NCBI RefSeq assembly: GCF_022354825.1
Contig: NZ_CP031168.1
Coordinates: 7,182,501-7,246,500, forward strand
Direction: 5' to 3'
From: Paenibacillus sp. H1-7
GTDB taxonomy: Bacteria > Bacillota > Bacilli > Paenibacillales > NBRC-103111
Length of the DNA stretch: 64,000 bases
Shown: piece after piece, positions 53,555 to 62,323 of the stretch
How positions within the stretch are numbered: position 1 is the first letter of the stretch
Layout: every line of letters starts with the position of its first letter
Made by a program: the position numbers and the translations under genes
Notes under the pieces: model-generated
Told to the model about the DNA's origin: nothing
The model's database searches: none
What the model saw: only the letters and a program-made list of their open reading frames with translations

Positions 53555-54274
53555 TTACTGGCTGTCGCCCATTCCCGTATACTTATTCTCCGCGGACGAG
53601 CCGCCGCCGTCCGCCTTCTTGCCTTCGGCCGTCCACAGGAAGCCTCGGCGCATCAGCTCCTTCACCTGCGGCATGTCAACGATATCGGCATGATGCCCGA
53701 GTGAGCAGTAGTACACTCTTCCGACGCCCCACCGCTTCGTCCATACCACGGGCATATCGACGGCCTTATTGAGCGAATGCGGCCCGCTTACGACCGGAAA
53801 GCGCGTTGTAGCGAGCACTTCCACAGCCGGATCGATATGTAAGTAATACTGCTCGCTTTTTACGGTGAAATCTTCAATGCCTTCCACCAGCGGACTGGAG
53901 CTGTGCTTGATGTTGACTGCATACTCGACTCCGTCGTTGCCTGGATGGGCGACCCATTGTCCGCCCGTCATAAACTGCCAATCGACGTTGTTGCGGAACG
54001 AGTCGCACATCCCGCCGTGACAGCCCGCCAATCCGACGCCGCTTTGCACCGCTTCGGATACATTCTTCACGAGCTCCTTCGTTATTTCTCCCATCGTCCA
54101 GACCGGAACGATCAAATCGAGTGCCCGCAGCTTCTCCCCGTCGGCGAACGCCTCCAGCGTATCGGACACTTCCACTTCAAAGCCCTCTTCCTCAAGAATG
54201 CCGCGGAATATAGCGGCCACTTCCTTCGGTTCATGCCCTTGCCAGCCACCTTGAACAATCAACGCTTTTTTCAC
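53555..54274 (-). CDS. ThuA-like (trehalose-utilization type) protein
   Basis: 239 aa with a class-I glutamine-amidotransferase-like fold: KALIVQGGWQGHEPKEVAAI at the start, IVPVWTMGEITKELVKN, and GLAGCHGGMCDSFRNNVDWQ with the conserved Cys-His region of ThuA proteins near residue 92. ThuA-like proteins accompany Gfo/Idh/MocA dehydrogenases in sugar operons and have been proposed as 3-keto-sugar processing partners. It sits between two such dehydrogenases with a 15-bp gap to the upstream one. Confidence 0.88.
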   Translation of the reverse strand: MKKALIVQGGWQGHEPKEVAAIFRGILEEEGFEVEVSDTLEAFADGEKLRALDLIVPVWTMGEITKELVKNVSEAVQSGVGLAGCHGGMCDSFRNNVDWQFMTGGQWVAHPGNDGVEYAVNIKHSSSPLVEGIEDFTVKSEQYYLHIDPAVEVLATTRFPVVSGPHSLNKAVDMPVVWTKRWGVGRVYYCSLGHHADIVDMPQVKELMRRGFLWTAEGKKADGGGSSAENKYTGMGDSQ

Positions 54275-54289
54275 GGATGCACGCTCCTT

Positions 54290-55450
54290 TTACATTTCCT
54301 CGATTTTGACCCAGCGGCGTTCGGCAATCGAACGGTCGACCGCTTCCAGCACTTCCTGGCATTTGACCCCGTCGACGAAGTTCGGAACCGGCTGCCGGTC
54401 CTCCTCCAGCGCCTGCATCAGCTCCACTACTTCATGCACGAAGGTGTGCTCGTAGCCGATCGTGTGCCCCGCCGGCCACCATGCATCCATATAGGCGTGC
54501 GCCGCATCGGTTGCGAGCACCCTGCGGAAGCCCTGCACATCCTCCGCATCGCCGGTAAAATACACCTGCAGCTCGTTCATCCGTTCAAAGTCGAATTTGA
54601 CGCTGCCTTTGCTGCCGTTGATTTCAAAAGAATTCGTGCAGCGATGACCCGGAGCGAACCGCGTCGCCTCGAAGCTGCCGAGCGCGCCGCAGGCGAACCG
54701 GCTCATGAACAAGGTCGCGTCGTCCACGGTAACCGCTCCGCGCGGAGCGTCTTTGCTTCCTTTGGCACTCAAGCCGGTCATGGTTGTAGGCAGCGGCCGC
54801 TCCTTCACGAACGTCTCGCTCATCCCGATCACTTCGGTCATCTCGCCGACCAGGTAATGCGCCAGGTCGATCAGATGGGCGCCCAGATCGCCATGCGAGC
54901 CGGAACCGGCTACTTCCTTCTGAAGCCTCCAGACGAGCGGAAAATCCGGATCGACGATCCAATCCTGCAAAAACCAGGCCCGGAAATGATAAATTTGGCC
55001 GAGCCTTCCTTCTTCGATCAGCTTCTTGGCCAGCTGCACAGCCGGAGCAAAGCGGTAGTTGAAGCCGACCATATGCTTCACGCCGGCTTCTTCCGCCGCG
55101 CGCAGCATCTCGCGCGAATCTTCGAGCGTCAGCGCGAGCGGCTTCTCGCAGAATAGATGCTTGCCGGCTTGCGCTGCGGCAATCGCGATTTCCTTGTGCG
55201 CGTCGCTCGGCGCGTTGATGTCGACGACATCGATATCGTCGCGCTGGAGCAGCTCGCGCCAGTCGGTGACGTAGCCTTCCCAGCCGAACTGCTCGGCGGC
55301 CTGTGACACTCCCGCTTCGTCGCGCCCGCAAATAAGCTTCATCGACGGCTTCGGCACGCGCGGAAAAAACATATGCAAATCACGGTAAGCATGACTGTGG
55401 GCTTTGCCCATAAATTTATAGCCGACCATCCCGATACGGATCTGTTTCAT
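54290..55450 (-). CDS. Gfo/Idh/MocA-family oxidoreductase (second gene of LacI operon)
   Basis: 386 aa. Starts with MKQIRIGMVGYKFMGKAHSH, a variant Rossmann loop (GYKFMGKAH) found in one branch of the family. The family Lys lies in CEKPLALTLEDSR near residue 96, and the substrate domain contains GSHGDLGAHLIDLAHYLVGE. Related to proteins annotated as myo-inositol or glucose-fructose oxidoreductases, but no specific substrate is evident. Lies 43 bp downstream of the LacI gene. Confidence 0.9.
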   Translation of the reverse strand: MKQIRIGMVGYKFMGKAHSHAYRDLHMFFPRVPKPSMKLICGRDEAGVSQAAEQFGWEGYVTDWRELLQRDDIDVVDINAPSDAHKEIAIAAAQAGKHLFCEKPLALTLEDSREMLRAAEEAGVKHMVGFNYRFAPAVQLAKKLIEEGRLGQIYHFRAWFLQDWIVDPDFPLVWRLQKEVAGSGSHGDLGAHLIDLAHYLVGEMTEVIGMSETFVKERPLPTTMTGLSAKGSKDAPRGAVTVDDATLFMSRFACGALGSFEATRFAPGHRCTNSFEINGSKGSVKFDFERMNELQVYFTGDAEDVQGFRRVLATDAAHAYMDAWWPAGHTIGYEHTFVHEVVELMQALEEDRQPVPNFVDGVKCQEVLEAVDRSIAERRWVKIEEM

Positions 55451-55493
55451 CGTAAAAGTCCTCCCATTTGTACAGGTTAGGATAATGCTCAGA

Positions 55494-56567
55494 TCATGGC
55501 CGCTTCCGGCTGGACTGCCGAAGGACGAGCTCCGTGTCCAGCTTCAGCCGGAAGCTTTCCTTGTCGCCGTTCAATTGCGCGAGCAGCCGCTCGGCGGCAA
55601 GGCTGCCCATCTCGTAGAACGGCGCGCCGACGCTGGTGAGCGGCGGGTCGGTAACCCGGGCGGCATCGGAATTGTCGCAGCCGATGAGCGCGTAATCCCG
55701 GCCTGCCTCCCAGCCTCGCTCCCTCAAGCCCTGCATTAGACCGGTAGCCATCCGGTCATTGGCGGAGAAGACGGCATCGATCTCGTGCCGATGCTCGTAC
55801 AAGGCCTCGGCGGCCCTATAGCCGCTGGTGCGGCTGTAGTTCCCCTCATAGTACCAGTGATGGTACTGATCAGGATCGACCCCCGCTTCGCTCAACGCGC
55901 GCCGGTAGCCTTCTCTTCGGTCGCGGCTGCTTGAGAACTGCGGCGAGCCGTTCAAGAAGGCGATGCGGCGGAAGCCCTGCTCCAGCAAATGCTTGACGGC
56001 CTTGTAGCTGCCAGAGATATGATCCGCATCCACCTCGTTAAAGCTCTCGCCCGGATAATGCTGATTCACGAGGCAGAACGGATGCCCGGCATCCTGCAGC
56101 CCTTTCAGCCGCGCCCGTTCCTCAGGAGTATCGCCGGAGCCGAGAATAATGCAGGCGTCTACTTTTTGCGAACGAAAAATATCAATGTAATCGCTTTCCT
56201 CTTCGGGAGACCGAAGCATCAACAGCAGGTCATAGCCTTTCTCCCGCACCTTCGAGCCGATACCGCTCAAAATTTCGGAGAAAAAGTACGTTGAAAATAC
56301 ATGCACCTTAGGCACATAGGGAAGAACTACGCCCAGATTTCCACTGCGGCGTCTTGCGAAGTTCTGAGCAATCGCGTTGGGATGATAGTTAAGTGTCTTG
56401 GCTGCTTCCAGCACCCGCTGCTTCGTCTCCTCCTTCATCGGTCCAATGCCGTTGAAGACTCGGGAAACGGTCGCCTCGGATACTTGCGCAAGCTCAGCAA
56501 CTTCCTTTCGAGTTACGATACGGGTTCCCCCCTTCTTTTTATTTCCATTTAATGTACACGCGTTCAT
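55494..56567 (-). CDS. LacI-family repressor heading the Gfo-ThuA-Gfo operon
   Basis: 357 aa as drawn. DNA-binding helix VTRKEVAELAQVSEATVSRV, with the hinge about 45-60 residues in, followed by a periplasmic-binding-protein-like ligand domain (NLGVVLPYVPKVHVF). Start is uncertain: the ATG at 56567 lacks a ribosome site and overlaps a palindrome. The canonical LacI start (Met-Val-Thr-Arg-Lys) would fall on an ATC codon at 56519, which has GAAGGGGGG 7 nt upstream, so initiation at AUC is possible. It controls sugar genes downstream and is probably autoregulated. Confidence 0.88.
   Translation of the reverse strand: MNACTLNGNKKKGGTRIVTRKEVAELAQVSEATVSRVFNGIGPMKEETKQRVLEAAKTLNYHPNAIAQNFARRRSGNLGVVLPYVPKVHVFSTYFFSEILSGIGSKVREKGYDLLLMLRSPEEESDYIDIFRSQKVDACIILGSGDTPEERARLKGLQDAGHPFCLVNQHYPGESFNEVDADHISGSYKAVKHLLEQGFRRIAFLNGSPQFSSSRDRREGYRRALSEAGVDPDQYHHWYYEGNYSRTSGYRAAEALYEHRHEIDAVFSANDRMATGLMQGLRERGWEAGRDYALIGCDNSDAARVTDPPLTSVGAPFYEMGSLAAERLLAQLNGDKESFRLKLDTELVLRQSSRKRP
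56553..56566. promoter_or_regulatory. LacI-type operator overlapping the annotated start
   Basis: TGTACACGCGTTCA, self-complementary at 10 of 14 positions with a central CG, the form of LacI/GalR operators. It overlaps the upstream ATG (56565-56567), which argues that translation starts further downstream. Confidence 0.5.
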
Positions 56568-56715
56568 TTTCTCATGTCACAATGCAGATGTCAATTGCCT
56601 AATTTGCCGACCAATGGGGGTATCCTGCACATCTTGCTATTCCGGAACGAAGTGACTATGCTGAAAGTATCCGATCCATTTTATCCAAAGTACACATTCG
56701 AGGAGTGTTATTTCT

Positions 56716-57426
56716 GTGAAGCTGCTTGTTGCCGAAGACGATCCTTCCGTTTGTGAAATGCTGCGCATTTTTTTTCAGAAGGAGCAATACGATGCGACCT
56801 TTGTTCATGATGGCCTTGCGGCGCAACGGCTTATCGATAAGGAGAGTTGGGACTTCGTCATTCTCGATTGGATGCTACCGGGCAAGGACGGCGTTCTATT
56901 GTGCCGGGACTTAAGGAAAAGCAGCCCGACGCCGGTCATTCTGCTCACCGCACGGGATCAGGAGCAGGACCGGATTCTCGGTCTCGAGCTCGGCGCCGAC
57001 GATTACGTAACGAAGCCGTTCAGTCCGATGGAGCTCATCGCCAGGATCAAAGCGGTAATGAGACGATACCATATCGGCGTGACGAGCGGACAGCTCCCTC
57101 CATCCCGAACGGAAGAGGAATCCGGAACGACGCAGCTGCGCCATAAGCATATAACCGTTTACCTCGAATCACGGTCCGTCATGATCCATAATCATGAAAT
57201 TACGAACCTGACGCCGAAGGAATTCGAGCTTTTTTGCCTGTTCGTTCGTTATCCGAGAAAGGTGTTTACCCGCGAGCAGCTGCTCGAGAGCATTTGGGGC
57301 TACGATTATATCGGCGAAGAGCGTACGGTAGACGTGCATATCAAGCGTCTGCGCAACAAGGTTTCCACACCGGACCATATGCTCATCGCAACCGTATGGG
57401 GCGTAGGCTATAAGCTGGAGGAGTAA
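56716..57426 (+). CDS. OmpR/PhoB-family response regulator
   Basis: 236 aa. Receiver domain with acidic pocket AEDDPS, phosphoacceptor Asp in VILDWMLPGKDG near residue 51, and the Lys in YVTKPFSPMEL near 101. A DNA-binding winged helix follows after residue 135 (TPKEFELFCLFVRY, GEERTVDVHIKRLRNKV). GTG start with GAGGAGTG upstream. It is 2 bp before the histidine-kinase gene, its partner. Target genes are not indicated; upstream sequence shows no obvious operator. Confidence 0.95.
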   Translation: MKLLVAEDDPSVCEMLRIFFQKEQYDATFVHDGLAAQRLIDKESWDFVILDWMLPGKDGVLLCRDLRKSSPTPVILLTARDQEQDRILGLELGADDYVTKPFSPMELIARIKAVMRRYHIGVTSGQLPPSRTEEESGTTQLRHKHITVYLESRSVMIHNHEITNLTPKEFELFCLFVRYPRKVFTREQLLESIWGYDYIGEERTVDVHIKRLRNKVSTPDHMLIATVWGVGYKLEE

Positions 57427-57428
57427 GA

Positions 57429-58889
57429 ATGAAGAGAATACCGTACCGGTTCACCTTGTTCCAGCGGCATTTTATAAGTCATCTAATCGTATCGCTGCTT
57501 TCGTTGGGACTGCTGAGCCTGGGCTTCTCCTACTATAACAAGCAGCAAGCGGACAATAACCGGACGGTCGAGCTAACCAATGCATCCAAAGTGATCGCAA
57601 AGCTGCTGCTCCGCGAAGAGGAAGATCCCGCTCCCCAGCTTCAGGCATACCGGAATTTGCTGAGCGAGAGGCAAATTTCGTTCCTTGTTTTCGATAAAAA
57701 AGGCGAAATCTTGTACCGCGATCCGAAGATGACGGGAGCCCTTCGTTCCAAGCCGTTTGTCGACGGCCTGCGCGCCAAAATATTTTCGGTCAAGGACAAC
57801 GAAAGCTTCACGGTCAATACGAATACGGACGACCCTCTTATCGTAGTCAGCAAGCCGGTCCGGCCCAAAAGCCAAAAGGGCGATATGTACTTGTTCGTGT
57901 TCTCCCCGCTGGACGGCTATGAGGAGATGATGAAATCGTTCAACCGCTCGCTGCTTTACATGATTGCCGTCGTGCTGTTTCTCGCTGTGCTCGTAAGCTG
58001 GCTCATCTCCCGCAATTTGAGCAAAAGCATTCGGCCGCTCCGTTCTGCGACCCGGCAAATCGCCGCCGGACATTACTCGACGCGGCTTCCCGTCAACCGT
58101 ACCGATGAGCTTGGCGATCTGTCGGTTGATTTCAACGCCATGGCCGTCCAGCTGGAGGCGACCTCCCAGAAGCTGGAGCAGTACGAAACGCGGCGGCGCC
58201 AGTTCATTATGGATGTGACACACGAGCTTCGCACTCCTCTGACCTCGATCCGCGGGATTATTGAAGCTTTGAAGAACGAGCTGGTATCCGAGCCCGAGGA
58301 TACGCACAAATATTACGGCATAATCGAGAAAGAAACGTTCCGGCTCATTCGTCTCATTAATGAGCTGCTCGACATGGAGAAGATCGAGAACGGAATGATA
58401 ACGCTGAATAAAACTAGCACTCCTCTGCGCGACCTGCTGGAGATAGTAAACGAATCGCTCGATGTGCTAATCGAAGCCAAGCGTCTGCAGCTTGTAATCG
58501 AATGCGAGCCGGAGCATATGGTCTACGGCGATTACGACCGGTTAACGCAAATAATGATTAACCTGATTAAGAACAGCATTCAATTTACCGAATACGGCTC
58601 CATCCGGATTATCGGATTGGAGAGCGAAGAGAAGACGATCATCGAAGTAACGGATACAGGTCGCGGAATGACTCCGGAGGAAATGGAGCTCATATGGGAG
58701 CGTTTCTACAAAGCGGACGCTTCCCGCGCCAAGAGCAACAGCGAGACCGGACTCGGCTTGTCCATCGTCAAGCAGCTCGTAGAGGCGCATCAAGGAACGA
58801 TTGAAGTGCAGAGCGTGCCCGGCCTGGGCTCCACCTTCCTGATCACCCTTCCCAAAGAGCCGTCAATTACCAAGGAAGCAGCGTCTTGA
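57429..58889 (+). CDS. Sensor histidine kinase, partner of 56716-57426
   Basis: 486 aa. Helix near residues 15-37, an extracytoplasmic loop (about 38-170), a second helix near 172-193, a HAMP domain (to about 245), then a HisKA phosphorylation site DVTHELRTPLTSIRGIIEAL (His near residue 263). The HATPase_c domain has N box MINLIKNSIQF, G1 DTGRGM and G2 ETGLGLSIVKQLVE. Domain order is that of ResE/BaeS-type kinases. Signal unknown. Transcribed with the response regulator. Confidence 0.95.
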   Translation: MKRIPYRFTLFQRHFISHLIVSLLSLGLLSLGFSYYNKQQADNNRTVELTNASKVIAKLLLREEEDPAPQLQAYRNLLSERQISFLVFDKKGEILYRDPKMTGALRSKPFVDGLRAKIFSVKDNESFTVNTNTDDPLIVVSKPVRPKSQKGDMYLFVFSPLDGYEEMMKSFNRSLLYMIAVVLFLAVLVSWLISRNLSKSIRPLRSATRQIAAGHYSTRLPVNRTDELGDLSVDFNAMAVQLEATSQKLEQYETRRRQFIMDVTHELRTPLTSIRGIIEALKNELVSEPEDTHKYYGIIEKETFRLIRLINELLDMEKIENGMITLNKTSTPLRDLLEIVNESLDVLIEAKRLQLVIECEPEHMVYGDYDRLTQIMINLIKNSIQFTEYGSIRIIGLESEEKTIIEVTDTGRGMTPEEMELIWERFYKADASRAKSNSETGLGLSIVKQLVEAHQGTIEVQSVPGLGSTFLITLPKEPSITKEAAS

Positions 58890-58892
58890 AAT

Positions 58893-58944
58893 AAAAGAAC
58901 ATAACGCCCTCCAATGTAAGCCGGAGTCGCGTTATGTTCTTTTT
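58893..58944 (+). terminator. Terminator of the two-component operon
   Basis: AAAAGAACATAACGC pairs with GCGTTATGTTCTTTTT across 21 nt, starting just after the kinase stop codon; symmetric enough to serve the convergent YheC/D gene too. Confidence 0.85.
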
Positions 58945-58963
58945 CCGCTTTGAGCCCTCCCGC

Positions 58964-59731
58964 CTACACTCTTCCGTAAGCTTTGGCGTAACGGTATACT
59001 TTTTTGTACATCGTTTTGTCCTTTAATTTTCTGAAAATGTAAGGGTCCGGATTCGTATTGACCTCAAGCAGCCAAGGATTCAGCTTTTTGTCCAGCGCCA
59101 CATCCAGTCCGATCTCCTTAATCCCGACAAATTTCTCGTGCAGCTCCTTGGCGATCAGCAGGCCGAGGTTCTCCAGTCCGCGAATGAAAATCCGCTGCTT
59201 ATCCTTGGGCAAATAAGCGCCGAGCAGCTGTTCTATGGATTTGATGGTCCCGCCGTTATGAACATTGGTAACGACCTTTTTCGGGTCGCCTACACGCCCT
59301 ATTACCCCCGTTGTTTCCCATACATGACTAGGCGATTGCTGTACGTGCACGCGGATATCGAAGTTCTTGTTCTTATATTTGGTCAGATGAATGCCCATTT
59401 GTACAAGGTACAACCGGTTCTTTGTTTTTTCCAAAATCGAATCATACATGTCGTCATAAGACGAGAATTGTCTGATCTCCACTCCGCTCTGGTATCGGTA
59501 TGCCGTTCTGGAGTTCTCCTTGACCAGCTCCACCCGCATGACGCCATTGCCGAAGGTACCGAAGTCCGGCTTGATATACACCATTTGATACCGGTTCAGC
59601 ATGTTCCACAAGGATGAACGCGTCATTTTCTCCGTATCGGGAATGAATGTACGGAGCTTTGGATTTGCCAGCAAAACGCTCGTCTTTTTCCATTTACTGG
59701 CAACATAACGGCTGTGCTTGACTTTAACCAT
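58964..59731 (-). CDS. YheC/YheD-family ATP-grasp protein (spore-coat associated)
   Basis: 255 aa. YheC/D pattern: KTSVLLANPKLRTFIPDTEK near residue 17, YIKPDFGTFGNGVMRVE near 50, FDIRVHVQQSP near 115 and the ATP-grasp ending EIGLDVALDKKLNPWLLEVN near 210. B. subtilis YheC and YheD are spore-coat-associated; here a single shorter gene is present. The ATG at 59731 has AAAGGTGG upstream. It suggests a role in sporulation; no sigma-factor promoter was identified. Confidence 0.85.
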   Translation of the reverse strand: MVKVKHSRYVASKWKKTSVLLANPKLRTFIPDTEKMTRSSLWNMLNRYQMVYIKPDFGTFGNGVMRVELVKENSRTAYRYQSGVEIRQFSSYDDMYDSILEKTKNRLYLVQMGIHLTKYKNKNFDIRVHVQQSPSHVWETTGVIGRVGDPKKVVTNVHNGGTIKSIEQLLGAYLPKDKQRIFIRGLENLGLLIAKELHEKFVGIKEIGLDVALDKKLNPWLLEVNTNPDPYIFRKLKDKTMYKKVYRYAKAYGRV

Positions 59732-59826
59732 GGGATCCACCTTTCTTTTCCTTTAGCTGCAGCTGCAGCACTCCACTTGATCGTTATAAGATCGGGACGC
59801 GATTATCTATTTGGATCAGGTCGCAT

Positions 59827-59967
59827 TTAGGTTCCCGCAACTTTACCTCTTGTCGCCTCTCTCATGAATTCCGGCCAGCCGCAGCACCAGGGCTTGCGCG
59901 CACCGTTGCAATAATCCCATTTACGCAACTGCTCCTCACGAACCATTCCCGGAAATCCAAACATCAT
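59827..59967 (-). CDS. Possible 46-aa Cys/Trp-rich small protein
   Basis: Starts MMFGFPGMVREEQLRKWDY and continues CNGARKPWCCGWPEF with three cysteines and three tryptophans close together, more like a real small protein than random sequence. No ribosome site precedes the ATG; a TACAAT -10-like element directly abuts it, so a leaderless mRNA would be needed. The longer ORF to 60111 crosses the terminator at 60044-60068 and is rejected. Not recognised; treat as a candidate. Confidence 0.3.
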   Translation of the reverse strand: MMFGFPGMVREEQLRKWDYCNGARKPWCCGWPEFMREATRGKVAGT

Positions 59968-60043
59968 ATTGTATGCAGCGGAGGCTCGGGTGGTTAGGGT
60001 TTTTGCTCGAAAAGTGCCGCCAGCCCGCGCCCGGTACAAACAC

Positions 60044-60068
60044 AAAAAACCCCATCGATAAGATGGGG
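60044..60068 (-). terminator. Terminator of the small membrane-protein gene
   Basis: Minus strand: CCCCATC-TTATC-GATGGGG followed by TTTTTT, about 65 bp past the stop codon at 60134. Confidence 0.85.
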
Positions 60069-60133
60069 AGAAAGGTAACGGCGTCTTGAACGAAGCATCG
60101 CTTCGCTTCAAGTCGTGTCACTTACATGGCGAT

Positions 60134-60652
60134 TCAAGACAACGCCGAAGAATCGGTACGGTTCAGTTCCTTGTGTTTGAACAGCAAAAAGGTGAAAAAG
60201 CGGATATAGTAGGCAACCAGCACGAAGAAAATACCGATCGTCAGCGGATCGCTGCCGTACATTTCAATTGGATTCACCGGCGCAGGCGCAGGCGCATTCA
60301 TCGCGCCATGGTAGAGCAGCTTATACGCAATCCGGCCGATGAACAGGGCCATAACGGCTATGTTGACCCATAGGGACGTACGGTAATACCATCCGTCTGT
60401 CCTCTTCTCAAATTCCGTATGCTTCACCGCATAAAACGCAAGAACCAGGCCGCAAGCAAGACCAACGAAATCAGCGATGAAATTCACCGGATGAAGGAAG
60501 CTTGCATACAGAAACATACAGCCGATAATACCAAAGACGATCGTACGGAACCAAAGTCTGGAGCGTACGAGCTTTTGTGCTCCGATCGTCCTTTTGGTCC
60601 TCCGGTACATCATCAGCCCAATGAGAAGGGCGATCAGCAGAGTAGGCACCAA
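60134..60652 (-). CDS. Small integral membrane protein (CcdC/DUF1453-like)
   Basis: 172 aa with about four helices (LLIALLIGLMMYRR, FRTIVFGIIGCMFLYASFL, FVGLACGLVLAFYAV and a C-terminal pair). The YRRTKRTIGAQKLVRSRLW stretch after the first helix recalls CcdC/DUF1453 proteins, but I am not sure. Start is unclear: the drawn TTG has the ribosome site (AAGGAG) 18 nt away. An in-frame ATC at 60661 would be 9 nt from it, and a different-frame ATG opens a 10-codon ORF. It lies between YheC/D and prfC. Function unknown. Confidence 0.7.
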   Translation of the reverse strand: MVPTLLIALLIGLMMYRRTKRTIGAQKLVRSRLWFRTIVFGIIGCMFLYASFLHPVNFIADFVGLACGLVLAFYAVKHTEFEKRTDGWYYRTSLWVNIAVMALFIGRIAYKLLYHGAMNAPAPAPVNPIEMYGSDPLTIGIFFVLVAYYIRFFTFLLFKHKELNRTDSSALS

Positions 60653-60714
60653 GTGTTCGATGACATCTCACTCCTTATGTGATCATTTTGATATAAGAGA
60701 CGAAAAGGTAACCG

Positions 60715-62298
60715 TTACGGAGCATTCTCCAGAAACTTCGCGTTCGGATTTTTCTCCATCGCCGAACGCATGGCATATTCGCTTTCGAACAAAGCGACAT
60801 AGTTATCGTTCTTATCCTTGACTAGCTGGGAGTTGATACGGAACTTGCCCGGATCGATATTTTCATCGACAATCCACCGGGCGAACTGGAAGTTCGTCCG
60901 CTGCAGCTGGACATCGACCCCGTACTCCCCTTTCATCCGGTATTCGAACACTTCGAACTGGAGCTGGCCGACAACGCCCAGGATCAGATCGTCGAACCCG
61001 ATCGTCCGGAACACCTGAATCGTGCCTTCCTCCGTCAGCTGGTCGACACCCTTCTGAAATTGCTTATGCTTCAGCGCATTTTTCACCGTAACCTTGGAGA
61101 ACAGCTCCGGCGAGAACGTCGGAAGCTCGTTAAATTCGATATTCCCCGCTTGGCTGAGCGAATCGCCCAGGCGGAAAATGCCCGGATCAAACAGACCGAT
61201 AATATCACCCGGATACGCCTCTTCGACGATATCGCGGTCTTGCGCCAGAAACTGCTGCGGCTGGGCGAGCTTAATATCTTTGCCGGCGCGCACGTGCTTC
61301 ACCGACATGCCCCGCTCGAATTTGCCCGAGCAAATGCGGAGGAACGCAATCCGGTCGCGGTGCGCCGGGTTCATGTTCGCTTGAATCTTGAAGATGTAGC
61401 CGGTAAACTTCTCGCTCATCGGATCGATAGCACCTGCGCTGCTGCCGCGCGGCGTCGGTGTCGGGGCAAGCTGCAAGAAGTTCTCAAGGAACGTCTGCAC
61501 GCCGAAGTTATTGATTGCGCTGCCGAAAAATACCGGAGTCAGCTCACCGCTTTTGACTTTTTCCAGGTCGAACTCGTCGCCTGCGACATCAAGCAGCTCC
61601 AAATCCGAAACGAGCTGGTCGTAGAAATAGTCTCCGGCGATTTCCTTCACGATTGGATCGTCGTATCCGCTCACCTTGCGGACTTGGATCTCCTTATGAT
61701 CGTCGCCCTGGAACAGCTCCACCTGCGTCAGCTTGCGGTCGTAGACGCCTCGGAACTGCTTGCCCGAGCCGATAGGCCAATTCATCGGGTACGAGCGGAT
61801 GCCGAGCACCTGCTCCAGCTCTTCCAGCAGGTCGAACGGATTTTGCCCTTCCCGGTCCATCTTGTTAATGAACGTAAAGATCGGAATTCCGCGCATGCGG
61901 CATACCTGGAACAGCTTTTTCGTCTGCGCCTCGACCCCTTTGGCGGAGTCGATCAGCATCACGGCGCTGTCCGCAGCGGTCAAGGTGCGGTACGTATCCT
62001 CGGAGAAATCCTGGTGACCCGGCGTATCGAGAATGTTGACGCGATGTCCTTCATAATCGAACTGCATCACGCTGGAGGTAACCGAAATCCCTCTTTGCTT
62101 CTCGATTTCCATCCAGTCGGAGGTCGCATGCTTGCTCGCTTTGCGTCCTTTGACTGTACCGGCGAGACGGATGGCGCCCCCGAACAGGAGCAGCTTCTCT
62201 GTTAACGTCGTTTTCCCCGCATCCGGGTGAGAAATGATGGCGAACGTACGCCGTTTATGAACTTCTTCTATCATTTTTTGCTTCGTATCCATACTCAT
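60715..62298 (-). CDS. prfC: Peptide chain release factor 3
   Basis: 527 aa. A translational GTPase that recycles RF1/RF2 after peptide release. G motifs: G1 SHPDAGKTTLTEKLL near residue 20, G2 region RGISVTSS, G3 LDTPGHQDFSEDTYR near 90, G4 FINKMDREG near 145. The domain after residue 300 carries the RF3 C-terminal pattern VFEYRMKGEYGVDVQLQ. Length matches PrfC. The start ATG has AAGGAAGGAT upstream. It is 26 bp downstream of the metallophosphoesterase gene on the same strand and may be co-transcribed. Confidence 0.97.
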   Translation of the reverse strand: MSMDTKQKMIEEVHKRRTFAIISHPDAGKTTLTEKLLLFGGAIRLAGTVKGRKASKHATSDWMEIEKQRGISVTSSVMQFDYEGHRVNILDTPGHQDFSEDTYRTLTAADSAVMLIDSAKGVEAQTKKLFQVCRMRGIPIFTFINKMDREGQNPFDLLEELEQVLGIRSYPMNWPIGSGKQFRGVYDRKLTQVELFQGDDHKEIQVRKVSGYDDPIVKEIAGDYFYDQLVSDLELLDVAGDEFDLEKVKSGELTPVFFGSAINNFGVQTFLENFLQLAPTPTPRGSSAGAIDPMSEKFTGYIFKIQANMNPAHRDRIAFLRICSGKFERGMSVKHVRAGKDIKLAQPQQFLAQDRDIVEEAYPGDIIGLFDPGIFRLGDSLSQAGNIEFNELPTFSPELFSKVTVKNALKHKQFQKGVDQLTEEGTIQVFRTIGFDDLILGVVGQLQFEVFEYRMKGEYGVDVQLQRTNFQFARWIVDENIDPGKFRINSQLVKDKNDNYVALFESEYAMRSAMEKNPNAKFLENAP

Positions 62299-62323
62299 CT
62301 GCTTTGCAAATCCTTCCTTGTCA

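Noticed and set aside
59827-60111. 94-aa ORF
   Set aside because: Its 5' half runs through a strong terminator hairpin of the neighbouring gene; only the last 46 codons are kept as a weak candidate.
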